Shown here: in pieces, positions 13,789 to 21,927 of the stretch
Numbering within the stretch: position 1 is the first letter of the stretch
Layout of the letters: the number at the start of each line of letters is the position of its first letter
Source of the DNA: Lentisphaeria bacterium
Lineage (GTDB): Bacteria > Verrucomicrobiota > Lentisphaeria > Victivallales > UBA1829
Assembly (NCBI GenBank): GCA_017456495.1
Contig: JAFTJI010000222.1
Location: 1-36,055, forward strand
Direction: 5' to 3'
Length of the DNA stretch: 36,055 bases
Program-made: the position numbers and the translations under genes
Notes under the pieces: model-generated
What the model saw: only the letters and a program-made list of their open reading frames with translations
Told to the model about the DNA's origin: nothing
The model's database searches: none

Positions 13789-14877
13789 TTAAATCACTTC
13801 CAAATCGTTGCGGTCAGGCAGCTCCGGAAGAGGTGCATGCGGTTCTGTCTGATACCAGTAGGCTACACAGGAAAGATCGTCCTGCAGCGGCAGGAAACGG
13901 TGCTCTGAACGCCAGCCGAGAGCCTGAACCGTTGCCTTGAATTCAGACTGGAACCAGACCGGATCCGTAAGATGGAACCGGTAAAGCGCATGCCGTCTTC
14001 CGGTTTCGGCTGTTCCGCCGCAATGGTAACCGGAGTAGGGGGAGCTGAACGTTCTGTCAGAAAAACACCAGGCTCCGCAGAAATAATCTTCTGTTCCAGT
14101 TCCGCAGATGGATGGAAAATCTGTATCGCCGTCGATGAACATTTTGACTTCCCCTTCGCCCCACCATCCTTTGTTGTTCTGCTGCCAGGTGAGGTAGCAT
14201 CCGGCAAAACGTCCTTTGCCGCGGATCCCGTCAGCAATGACAAAATCTTCGCCGTACTTCACCGGATTTGTGCGGCGGAATGAGGCGTGGAAATAGAGCG
14301 CATCTTCGGGGACGGGTTCATCTGTGCCGTTGATCGTATAATAAATAGATTTAGCAGGTTCATCATTCAGCAGTTCCAGCGTGATCCTGCCGTGTTTCCG
14401 GTAAGGCATGGGCAGATAAAGATTCTGCGCCTTCGCCGGATTGACACACACCGCAAGCGACTGGATTTCTCCGTAATATCCGGGAGCATTGCAGAAAAGA
14501 TCTCCCAGCGGAACTTCCACACTCGGGGTCGTTTCATGATCCCAGTACATGCGGATAATGATCTGTCTCAGATATTTTTCATAGAAAGTGATCCAGAAAT
14601 GACGGATCACTCCGCTGCCTTCCCGGTCGAAAATCGTGGTTTCCTTGTGGGGTTCCAGGTAGATCCATGGACGGACCTTCCAGCCTTGACCGAGTTCTCG
14701 TGACGGGTGCGGATCTTCCAGGGCAGGGCACTGACCGATGGCTTTTACATCTTCCACAGCTTCCATGCCCGGAGTGTCCATTCCCCCGGCACCAACTTTT
14801 CCATAAACATTTTCCGGACTGACACTGAATGTTTTTCCGGCGGGCGGTTTCATAAGATCGTCAAGAGAACCCAGCAT
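13789..14877 (-). CDS. DUF2961 / GH172 family glycoside hydrolase
   Basis: This 362-residue protein carries the DUF2961 domain, now GH172, a family that includes fructofuranose- and arabinofuranose-active enzymes and assembles from jelly-roll subunits. Family hallmarks are GSGVIRHFWITF near residues 88-99, MYWDHETTPSVEVPLGDLF, and GTGTEDYFCGAW with the acidic residues usually assigned to catalysis. There is no signal peptide, so it appears cytoplasmic. AGGAGG lies just before the ATG, and it has its own promoter and terminator, so it is a single transcription unit beside the GH2 operon. Substrate is not predictable; a furanose-containing oligosaccharide would fit what is known of the family. 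Confidence 0.88.
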   Translation of the reverse strand: MLGSLDDLMKPPAGKTFSVSPENVYGKVGAGGMDTPGMEAVEDVKAIGQCPALEDPHPSRELGQGWKVRPWIYLEPHKETTIFDREGSGVIRHFWITFYEKYLRQIIIRMYWDHETTPSVEVPLGDLFCNAPGYYGEIQSLAVCVNPAKAQNLYLPMPYRKHGRITLELLNDEPAKSIYYTINGTDEPVPEDALYFHASFRRTNPVKYGEDFVIADGIRGKGRFAGCYLTWQQNNKGWWGEGEVKMFIDGDTDFPSICGTGTEDYFCGAWCFSDRTFSSPYSGYHCGGTAETGRRHALYRFHLTDPVWFQSEFKATVQALGWRSEHRFLPLQDDLSCVAYWYQTEPHAPLPELPDRNDLEVI

Positions 14878-14908
14878 AATAACCTCCTGTTTTTTCTGAG
14901 TTAGCCTT

Positions 14909-14936
14909 ACTATACCTCTCTGCCGGGAAAATGCAA
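14909..14936 (-). promoter_or_regulatory. Promoter for the GH172 gene
   Basis: On the minus strand TTGCAT (14931-14936) and TATAGT (14909-14914) are 16 bases apart, 31 bases before the start codon. Confidence 0.65.
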
Positions 14937-15019
14937 GCTCTCAGATGTCGGAAATAGCTTCGTAAATACCGCTTTTTGACTTTTAAAGCAGAAAATTAAT
15001 TTTTTTTTGATTGAATGAT

Positions 15020-15047
15020 TTGAAAAAATGCCGAATGGTGCTATATT
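15020..15047 (+). promoter_or_regulatory. Promoter for the rpmF-plsX-fabH operon
   Basis: TTGAAA (15020-15025) and TATATT (15042-15047) are 16 bases apart, with TG one base before the -10. The predicted start near 15054 gives a leader of about 70 bases. Confidence 0.75.
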
Positions 15048-15055
15048 TACCTTTC

Positions 15056-15083
15056 AATAATGGTTTACATGCCATTATTTTTT
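15056..15083 (+). promoter_or_regulatory. Hairpin with T-run at the 5' end of the rpmF leader
   Basis: AATAATGG (15056-15063) pairs exactly with CCATTATT (15072-15079), and the run of T residues extends to 15083. Because it would lie at the very start of the transcript it may protect the RNA end, act as an attenuator or bind a ribosomal protein. Confidence 0.45.
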
Positions 15084-15122
15084 GAAAATGATTGATGTCA
15101 ACAACAACGATAGGAGTTAAAA

Positions 15123-15305
15123 ATGGGCGTACCTAAGAGAAAAGTTTCTAAAATGAAGAAACGTCAGCGCATGGCTGCCAACGCATTCGGCGGCATCCAG
15201 GCAACATTCTGTGCAAATTGCGGCGAACCCGCAGCACCCCACAATGTTTGCAAACATTGCGGAACCTATAATAAAAAACAGGTTCTTACCACTGAGTCCA
15301 AGTAA
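15123..15305 (+). CDS. rpmF: 50S ribosomal protein L32
   Basis: This 60-residue basic ribosomal protein starts MGVPKRKVSKMKKRQRMAAN, typical of bacterial L32. It is the zinc-binding form: Cys30, Cys33, Cys43 and Cys46 make two CxxC pairs. A good AGGAG site precedes the ATG. The order rpmF-plsX-fabH is widely conserved and links ribosome production to lipid synthesis. plsX starts 20 bases after the stop. Confidence 0.97.
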   Translation: MGVPKRKVSKMKKRQRMAANAFGGIQATFCANCGEPAAPHNVCKHCGTYNKKQVLTTESK

Positions 15306-15325
15306 TTTTTCCGGAAACTGCGGTT

Positions 15326-16372
15326 ATGAGAATTGCTGTTGATGCAATGGGGGGTGATTACACTCCCGGAATCATGATTGAAGCCGTTCAGATGGCACTT
15401 GCCGAGATTCCAGACTTGGAGGTACTCCTCGTCGGGCATACCGGCAAGCTCGCGTATTATCTTGAACGGTATCATCTTCCTCCCTCAAAACGGTTGGAAC
15501 TGGTTCATGCTGATACAGTTGTGGAAATGAGTGAACCTTCCACAACTTCTCTCCGCGCGAAAAAGGACTCTTCGATTACTGTTTGCGCAGACCTGGTGAA
15601 AGCCGGTCGCGCTGCAGCTGTCGTAACAGTCGGACATACCGGTGCTGCAGTTGCAGCTACGAAAGTCCGGCTCAGAACATTGCCCGGTGTGGATCGTCCC
15701 GCACTGGCAACATTGATGCCTTCCATCACTCCGTCAGGAAAGTCTATCGTGATTGATGTGGGGGCAAATACGGAATGTACCCCTGCCAACCTGGCGCAGT
15801 TCGCGATCATGGGAGAGCTTTATTCTCAGCTGATGCTGAAAATTGAGCGTCCCAGAGTCGGACTTCTTTCCGTTGGCGGTGAAGATGCAAAAGGGAACGA
15901 TTTGACGAAAAATGCGTTCCAGATCCTTTCCAAAATGCCGATAAACTTTGTCGGAAATGTGGAAGGTCATGATATTTTTAACGGACATTGCGACGTGATC
16001 GTCTGTGATGGCTTTGTTGGAAATGTGATGCTGAAATCCTGTGAAGGTCTTGCCCGTGCAACTTTCCACTGGATGAAGCAGGCGTTCAAGAAAAACGCGG
16101 TTCGTTTCGCAGGTGCTCTGCTTGCAAAAGATGCTTTTCAGGATTTGAAACAGATTTCAGATTCTGAAGAGTTCGGCGGCGCGCCTCTGATGGGAATCAA
16201 GGGAGTTTGTATCATCGGTCATGGTGCTTCATCTCCCAAGGCAGCAAAAAATGCAATCCGGGTTGCGGATACGTTCCTGAAACTCGGCTTAAATGATAAA
16301 ATCGTTCAACGGGTGAACGAAAGCGGAGTGAATACTCCGAACGGGGCTCTTTTATCTGAGTCCGCAAAATAA
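15326..16372 (+). CDS. plsX: Phosphate acyltransferase PlsX
   Basis: This 348-residue enzyme makes acyl-phosphate from acyl-ACP, the first step of phospholipid synthesis in the PlsX/PlsY route. The start MRIAVDAMGGDYTPG is diagnostic, followed by VGHTGAAVA (about 108-116) and IDVGANTECTP in the middle. Length is usual for the family. The ribosome-binding site is poor (GGAAAC about 9 bases before the ATG), so translation may be coupled to rpmF 20 bases upstream. It acts at the inner face of the cytoplasmic membrane; PlsY is not in the window. Confidence 0.96.
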   Translation: MRIAVDAMGGDYTPGIMIEAVQMALAEIPDLEVLLVGHTGKLAYYLERYHLPPSKRLELVHADTVVEMSEPSTTSLRAKKDSSITVCADLVKAGRAAAVVTVGHTGAAVAATKVRLRTLPGVDRPALATLMPSITPSGKSIVIDVGANTECTPANLAQFAIMGELYSQLMLKIERPRVGLLSVGGEDAKGNDLTKNAFQILSKMPINFVGNVEGHDIFNGHCDVIVCDGFVGNVMLKSCEGLARATFHWMKQAFKKNAVRFAGALLAKDAFQDLKQISDSEEFGGAPLMGIKGVCIIGHGASSPKAAKNAIRVADTFLKLGLNDKIVQRVNESGVNTPNGALLSESAK

Positions 16373-16404
16373 GAACAATCATCTCTTCAGAAGGAGTTAC
16401 AATA

Positions 16405-17391
16405 ATGGGTATTACGATTCGGGGAACCGGAAAATTTGTTCCGGAAAAAATCCTTACCAATGCTGATCTGGAAAAGATGGTTGAAACAAGTGATGAATGG
16501 ATCACCACCCGTACCGGAATCCATCAGCGTCATCTTGCAGCGGCAGATGTCGCAACAAGCGATCTTGCTTATGAAGCCGCAAAACAGGCTCTCGATATGG
16601 CAGGGATCAAGCCGGAAGAACTGGACCTGATCACTGTCGCGACCGTCACCCCTGACATGGGCTTCCCCAACACCGCTGCTCTTGTTCAGAAAAAACTCAA
16701 GGCTCAGAAATGTGTCTGCTTTGATCTTGAAGCTGCCTGTTCCGGCTTGCTTTACTCCATCGAAGTCGCTCACTCTCTTCTTCTCGCGAATAAAAAGTAC
16801 CGGAAAGCTCTCGTGATCGGAGCTGAAAAACTTTCTTCCATCGTTGACTGGACCGACCGCGGAACCTGTGTTCTGTTCGGTGACGGCGCCGCCGCTCTTG
16901 TTCTGGAAAGTTCCGATGAAATCGAAGGTGATTTCTATATTGCAGGAAAACTTGCCGCAGATGGCAACTACGACAATATTCTCCGTTTGCCTGCCGGTGG
17001 CAGTGCAATGCCTGCAAGCCATGAAACTGTTGATCAGCATCTCCATTGCATCAAAATGGCAGGTCAGGAAACATTCAAACTTGCTGTCAATGCTATGGTT
17101 TCTGCTTGTAAAGAGGTCCTGGAAATTTCCGGTGTTGAACCTGAAAATGTAGCATGGATCATCCCGCATCAGGCAAATCACCGTATCATTTCTGCGGTTG
17201 CCCAGCGTTTGACGATCTCCGATGACCGGGTTTATTCCAATATCGAACGTTACGGAAACACCTCATCCGCTTCTATCGGAATCTGTCTGGATGAATTGAA
17301 CCGTGCCGGCAAACTCAAAAAAGGCGACGTTGTTCTGCTGACCGCATTTGGCGGCGGTTTGACATGGGGCGCCGAGTTGATCCGTTGGTAA
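16405..17391 (+). CDS. fabH: 3-oxoacyl-ACP synthase III (FabH)
   Basis: This 328-residue condensing enzyme joins an acyl-CoA primer to malonyl-ACP and starts fatty-acid synthesis. The catalytic triad is visible: Cys112 in EAACSGL, His255 in IIPHQANHRI and Asn285 in YGNTSSASI. The C-terminus LTAFGGGLTWGAELIRW is typical. AAGGAG lies 8 bases before the ATG. It is the last gene of the rpmF-plsX-fabH operon and is followed by a strong terminator. Primer preference (acetyl or branched) cannot be read directly. Confidence 0.97.
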   Translation: MGITIRGTGKFVPEKILTNADLEKMVETSDEWITTRTGIHQRHLAAADVATSDLAYEAAKQALDMAGIKPEELDLITVATVTPDMGFPNTAALVQKKLKAQKCVCFDLEAACSGLLYSIEVAHSLLLANKKYRKALVIGAEKLSSIVDWTDRGTCVLFGDGAAALVLESSDEIEGDFYIAGKLAADGNYDNILRLPAGGSAMPASHETVDQHLHCIKMAGQETFKLAVNAMVSACKEVLEISGVEPENVAWIIPHQANHRIISAVAQRLTISDDRVYSNIERYGNTSSASIGICLDELNRAGKLKKGDVVLLTAFGGGLTWGAELIRW

Positions 17392-17454
17392 TTTAAGTAA
17401 GTTTGCCGCGCTGAGCGGCACTGACAGAAGTTCCCCCAAAGAATTTCCGCACAG

Positions 17455-17488
17455 CGCTGCCCCGCAAGTGGCAGCGTTTTTAATTTTT
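17455..17488 (+). terminator. Rho-independent terminator after fabH
   Basis: CGCTGCC (17455-17461) pairs with GGCAGCG (17470-17476) and is followed by TTTTTAATTTTT. A second small hairpin (TGCCGC/GCGGCA, 17404-17420) lies just after the fabH stop codon. Confidence 0.9.
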
Positions 17489-17505
17489 GAACAAAGGAGC
17501 TGCAA

Positions 17506-18966
17506 ATGTGGTACTTTCTCGGGGGGATCGCTCTTCTGATCCTTGGTTATTTCTCTTATGGTAAATTTCTGGAACGGATTCTTGCTCCGGATGACCGTGT
17601 AACCCCTGCAATCAAAAACGCAGATGGCGTGGATTATGTTCCGCTTCCCCACTGGAAAAATATGCTGATCCAGCTTTTGAACATTGCCGGGATCGGTCCT
17701 GTGATCGGGGTGATCCTCGGAATCAAGTTCGGGGAAATCGTTTTTCTGCTGATTCCGATTGGAAATATTCTTGCCGGTGCAACTCATGACTACCTTGGCG
17801 GAATGATGTCTCTCCGCCGGAACGGAGCCAACCTTCCGGCTCTGATCCGGGAAAACCTCGGCAATAAAGTCTATTACGCATTTTCCATTTTTGTCTCTCT
17901 GCTGCTCCTTCTGGTCGTTGCAGTGTTCATCAACATTCCGGCGAACCTGATCGACGGACTTGACGGTGTTGCAAATATCAAGCATTTCTGGATCGCTGTT
18001 ATTGCAATCTTCATTTATTATATTATTGCAACGCTGTTTCCCGTTGACAAGATCATCGGACGGGTTTATCCCATGTTCGGTTTGATGCTGCTGCTCGGAA
18101 CTTTTGCAATTTTCGGCGCGATTGTCTGGAATGGATTCAAAGATCCGTCCATTTTGACAGAAACAGCTGCATTCAAGAGCAAGATGTGGACCTCTGCCAA
18201 TAATCATCCGGTTTTGCCGCTGCTGTTTGTTACGATTGCCTGTGGGATCATTTCCGGATTCCATGCGACCCAGTCTCCCATCATCGCGCGTTCCATGCGT
18301 CATGAACGGGAAGCCCGCAGTTCTTTTTATGGTATGATGATTCTGGAAGGGATCATTGCTATGATCTGGGCTGCAGCCGGTCTTGCGATTTATAATCTTT
18401 TCCCGGAACAGATGGGTATCGTCCCTGCAAAAGTTCTTGGTTTCATCACCACTTACTTCCTCGGGAAATGGGGTGGAGCCATCACCGTAATTGCCGTGAT
18501 TATTCTTGCGATCACCTCCGGCGATACTGCAATGAGAAGTTTGCGTTTGAGTTTTGCTGAGATTTTCAAGCTTTCGCAGAAAAACTTTATCAGCCGTATT
18601 CTTCTGATCATTCCCCTGATCGTTGTCGTTACCGGGCTTCTGATCTGGTCCAACTCTGATGTCAAGTCATTCAACAACCTTTGGAACTACTTTGCATGGA
18701 GCAACCAGGTTCTTGCAGCATGCACTCTGTTTGCGGCAACGGTTTGGCTCCGAAACAACAAAAAGCCGTGGTGGATCGCAGCACTTCCTGCGGTTTTCAT
18801 GACTTTTATTGTTGCAACCTATATTTTCTGGATTTCACCTGCCCATGGCGGACCTGTCGGTTTCGGTTTGGAGCTGAATATGGCATACTATTTCGGCGGA
18901 GTGATTGCTCTTTTGTGTCTGGCAAAGATTTTTGCTGAACCTCCGAAAGAGGCGGATAAAGAATGA
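17506..18966 (+). CDS. CstA family carbon-starvation transporter
   Basis: This 486-residue integral membrane protein of the CstA family (carbon starvation protein A; known members import peptides or pyruvate) has about 13 hydrophobic segments. Family motifs include GNILAGATHDYLGGMMSLR near residue 86, SGFHATQSPIIARSM in the centre and SGDTAMRSLRL near residue 337. It is much shorter than the ~700-residue E. coli CstA and matches the short form common in anaerobes. AAAGGAG lies 6 bases before the ATG. Its stop codon overlaps the start of the next gene (ATGA), implying translational coupling, although the two products have no obvious shared function. Confidence 0.92.
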   Translation: MWYFLGGIALLILGYFSYGKFLERILAPDDRVTPAIKNADGVDYVPLPHWKNMLIQLLNIAGIGPVIGVILGIKFGEIVFLLIPIGNILAGATHDYLGGMMSLRRNGANLPALIRENLGNKVYYAFSIFVSLLLLLVVAVFINIPANLIDGLDGVANIKHFWIAVIAIFIYYIIATLFPVDKIIGRVYPMFGLMLLLGTFAIFGAIVWNGFKDPSILTETAAFKSKMWTSANNHPVLPLLFVTIACGIISGFHATQSPIIARSMRHEREARSSFYGMMILEGIIAMIWAAAGLAIYNLFPEQMGIVPAKVLGFITTYFLGKWGGAITVIAVIILAITSGDTAMRSLRLSFAEIFKLSQKNFISRILLIIPLIVVVTGLLIWSNSDVKSFNNLWNYFAWSNQVLAACTLFAATVWLRNNKKPWWIAALPAVFMTFIVATYIFWISPAHGGPVGFGLELNMAYYFGGVIALLCLAKIFAEPPKEADKE

Positions 18967-20405
18967 TGGGGAAAACGACCCCGGTTCAATGGAAGAAGCA
19001 CGTCCCTTTACTGGGCGTGCTTCTTTTGCTTTTTTCAGCGGGACCATATATCAGCCGTCCACCCTGGTTTGACGAGTCCCTTACTCTTGACTGGCTGGTT
19101 TTTCCTGTTTATGAGATCCCATTCCGATATGTGATACCGAACAACCATATTTTTTACACAGTATGTCTCAGCTTGTGGGAAAGTCTGCTGAATTTTTTCG
19201 GATTTTATGAGATTTTATATTTACGGATCCTTTCCCTGGTTTTCGGCTGCTGTGCGGTCTGGATCATTGCCCGGCGAATGAATAAATCTGTGGGAATGCA
19301 TGCGTCTCTTCCGGTTTTGATTCTGTTTGCTGCGAGTGGACCGCTTATGCTTTTTTCAACGGCATTGCGCGGCTATATGCCGGCGATGTTGTTTTGTTTT
19401 GCCGCATTTTTGAGTGCAGAATCATGGATGAAGCGGAGAAAAACAGGTGCTTTGCTGCTTTATTTTGCATTTTGTTATTTTGCGGTTTTAACGATTCCGA
19501 CCAATATTTTGAGTATCGGAGCAGGACTTCTCTTTTTGCTTCCTCTGGGGCTGCGTTCGAAAAAAGAATTTTTCCGTTTGGTTCAGCTGGGATTGCTTGC
19601 TCTGGCTGCGATGTTGACGGCGTATCTTCCGATTTTACGGAAATTTCTGAAAGTTGCTCAGATCAAAGAGGGGTGGTACTCCTATCCTGACTTCTTGTGG
19701 AATTATTACGGATCGTTTCTTTTTGTCTTTTTCCCCTTGCTTGTTTTTTGCGTGATCGGTCTGTTCCGTCTGCCGATGAAAAAATATTTGAAGTGGCGAT
19801 TTCTCTGTTTTTCCGGTGTTTTTTTAACGCCTTTGATTGCCGGCGGATTGTTTCAGTCAGCTCCGTTTCCACGGGTCTTTTTCCCGCTTTTCGGACTGTT
19901 TTCATTGATTTTCAGCTATCTCATTTCCGGATATGTCCGTGGGAGAAAAGGGCTCGTCAGAGATCTTCCTTTGCTGATTTCTGTTCTGTGGATCCTGGCA
20001 GTTCCGCATATTTTACCTGCGGTGTCCGTAAAAATGTTTGGAACACATTACCGGGACGATTTGCTTTTGTCCTATCCCATGTCGCAGGAGTTCCGACCGC
20101 ATACCGTTGCCCGTCTGGCAGCCGGAGCTTATAAAGAAGGAAAAATGGATTTTATTTATGTTGATTTTGATGCTGATCCGCCATCATTGACGATTCAGCT
20201 TATGAATTTGAATTATCCTCTTGACCGGCTGTTGCGTGATCATCCGCAACGGGGACCAGTACAGAGCCTTCCACCGGGAACGTGGATCATCTGCCGGGAT
20301 GAGCAAGGCTTTGAGCGGGTTCGGAAAAGATTTGGTTTAACGGATAATTACCGTATTACAGAGGAAACTTCCGGCTTGTATCAGAAAATTTATGTTCCGG
20401 AATGA
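18963..20405 (+). CDS. GT-C-like multi-spanning membrane glycosyltransferase
   Basis: This 480-residue protein has about ten hydrophobic segments. After the first segment an external loop carries PPWFDESLTLDW with Asp37-Glu38, and then NNHIFYT. Acidic residues at this place are the hallmark of GT-C (ArnT/PMT-like) enzymes, which use polyprenyl-phosphate sugars. The soluble C-terminal part (about 360-480) would face the periplasm. The start overlaps the cstA stop by four bases. Its 3' end overlaps the convergent flippase gene by 16 bases, and a joint role in surface glycan making is plausible. The exact substrate is unknown. Confidence 0.7.
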   Translation: MMGKTTPVQWKKHVPLLGVLLLLFSAGPYISRPPWFDESLTLDWLVFPVYEIPFRYVIPNNHIFYTVCLSLWESLLNFFGFYEILYLRILSLVFGCCAVWIIARRMNKSVGMHASLPVLILFAASGPLMLFSTALRGYMPAMLFCFAAFLSAESWMKRRKTGALLLYFAFCYFAVLTIPTNILSIGAGLLFLLPLGLRSKKEFFRLVQLGLLALAAMLTAYLPILRKFLKVAQIKEGWYSYPDFLWNYYGSFLFVFFPLLVFCVIGLFRLPMKKYLKWRFLCFSGVFLTPLIAGGLFQSAPFPRVFFPLFGLFSLIFSYLISGYVRGRKGLVRDLPLLISVLWILAVPHILPAVSVKMFGTHYRDDLLLSYPMSQEFRPHTVARLAAGAYKEGKMDFIYVDFDADPPSLTIQLMNLNYPLDRLLRDHPQRGPVQSLPPGTWIICRDEQGFERVRKRFGLTDNYRITEETSGLYQKIYVPE

Positions 20406-21733
20406 TTGAGTCTCAGCGACGGCAGAGTAAACAGAGATTTCAGAATAAATCTCAGGATATCTCTTCCGGTTTTTTGGAAAAGCAATGCAAGAATCAAGCC
20501 GAGAATCATGGAAAATACACTGCTCCATGCTGCACCGGTGATCCCTAAGCGCGGAATCAGGTACCAGTTTCCAAAGACATTTATGAACGCGCCCAATCCG
20601 TTGGAAAATGCCATTAAAAGCAATTTGTTTTCAATCGTGCAGTGCCAGAAATATGCGTTCAGCAAGCCAGTACAGGGCAGACTGCAGACATACACGGCAA
20701 AGACTTCAGCCGCAACCGAAAATTCATTGCCGTAGAGAAAACGGAAGATATACGGCGCAATCCAGATAAGTACCGGAAGAAACGGAACTCCGATCCAGAA
20801 CAGCATAAAATAAAATCGGTGCAGCTGTTTCCGGTATTCCTGATCTGAAACTTTTTTAGATGACGCAACTGCCGTACTGAAAATATGGGAAAGCAAGGCA
20901 TAAAAGAGAGCTATGTTTAATGTGAATCTGGATGCCAGAGTATAAAATGCAACAGAATCAAAGTTTTCGAAATGCTTCAGCATGAGAATGTCTGTCCGGC
21001 TGTAAATTGTTGCAAAGATCCCGGAGAGCGATAACGGGATCGCCGGAATAAGGAGCGCACAAACCTCTTTGAATTGGAATGATAATGTCCGGAGCTTATT
21101 TCCAAGACGCTTGTAAAAATAGAGCATGGGGAGATTATAGCAGAGCATCATAACCGATTCTGCAATGGCATAAACTGTCAGCTGCCAGTCAAAAATAACA
21201 GCACAGAGACGGATCACGTTGTACGTAATGCAGGAGAAAATTTGCGCGAAGGCTTCATATTGATTTTTGACCGTTGCCGCAAAATATGGATTCAGACCAG
21301 AGGCTGAAACAGAAGTATATCCGATCATGAGGATCAGAATCAATTTCACGATCTGCGGCGGCTGATTGGATAGAAACAAAACAGCTCCTGCGATAAGAAA
21401 CATGATCAGAGTCTGTATTGCTTTGAACATAACAAGATTTCCAAGCAGCCGATCCTTTTTTTCAGGATGCTGAACCAGGTCCCGCTGAATGATACTGCCG
21501 ACTCCAAGATCCAGGATGATCGTGAACATTCCCAACCATGCAACGGCATAATTGAGCTCTCCGAATCGTTCCGGCCCGAGTTTCCGCGTTACAAAAATCC
21601 CGACTGTAAACGCTGTGATGATCCATGAAAATCTGGCAACGACCATCCAAACCGTATTGAGACTGTACTGCTGAACGGTCTTGTTGCTGATCCATTCCCG
21701 GATAATTCGTTTTGATTTCTGCAATATTTTCAT
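20390..21733 (-). CDS. Polysaccharide/oligosaccharide flippase (MOP superfamily)
   Basis: This 447-residue membrane protein of the Wzx/MATE-like superfamily has about 12-14 membrane segments. The N-terminal region NTVWMVVARFSWIITAFTVG and KLGPERFGELNYA are typical of flippases that move lipid-linked glycans across the cytoplasmic membrane. The ATG at 21733 is chosen because it begins a normal N-terminus and lies about 25 bases after a good promoter; a longer frame reaching 21952 would start upstream of that promoter and add 73 unlikely residues. Only a weak CAGG ribosome-binding site is seen. With the adjacent GT-C-like gene it may form a small surface-glycan module. Confidence 0.88.
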   Translation of the reverse strand: MKILQKSKRIIREWISNKTVQQYSLNTVWMVVARFSWIITAFTVGIFVTRKLGPERFGELNYAVAWLGMFTIILDLGVGSIIQRDLVQHPEKKDRLLGNLVMFKAIQTLIMFLIAGAVLFLSNQPPQIVKLILILMIGYTSVSASGLNPYFAATVKNQYEAFAQIFSCITYNVIRLCAVIFDWQLTVYAIAESVMMLCYNLPMLYFYKRLGNKLRTLSFQFKEVCALLIPAIPLSLSGIFATIYSRTDILMLKHFENFDSVAFYTLASRFTLNIALFYALLSHIFSTAVASSKKVSDQEYRKQLHRFYFMLFWIGVPFLPVLIWIAPYIFRFLYGNEFSVAAEVFAVYVCSLPCTGLLNAYFWHCTIENKLLLMAFSNGLGAFINVFGNWYLIPRLGITGAAWSSVFSMILGLILALLFQKTGRDILRFILKSLFTLPSLRLNHSGT

Positions 21734-21765
21734 GAAAACCTGCTGCGCGTTAAATGTAATCCCAT

Positions 21766-21794
21766 AATTTACGCCATTAAATGGAGTTTTGCAA
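21766..21794 (-). promoter_or_regulatory. Promoter for the flippase gene
   Basis: On the minus strand TTGCAA (21789-21794) and TAAATT (21766-21771) are 17 bases apart. The predicted start near 21758 supports the translation start at 21733. Confidence 0.68.
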
Positions 21795-21927
21795 GCGATC
21801 ATAAAAAAAACTTTTATTGTTTCCGTTGTTTTTCTGAGAATATCACTTGAAATTTTCCCGAAATGAAAGTAAGTTACCAAGGAAAAATTTGCAGATAAGA
21901 ATTGAAACAGAAATACAGGGATCTCAC

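Noticed and set aside
17263..18303. 346-codon minus-strand frame opposite fabH and the CstA gene
   Set aside because: It spans a strong plus-strand terminator and two well-supported genes and shows low-complexity charged sequence.
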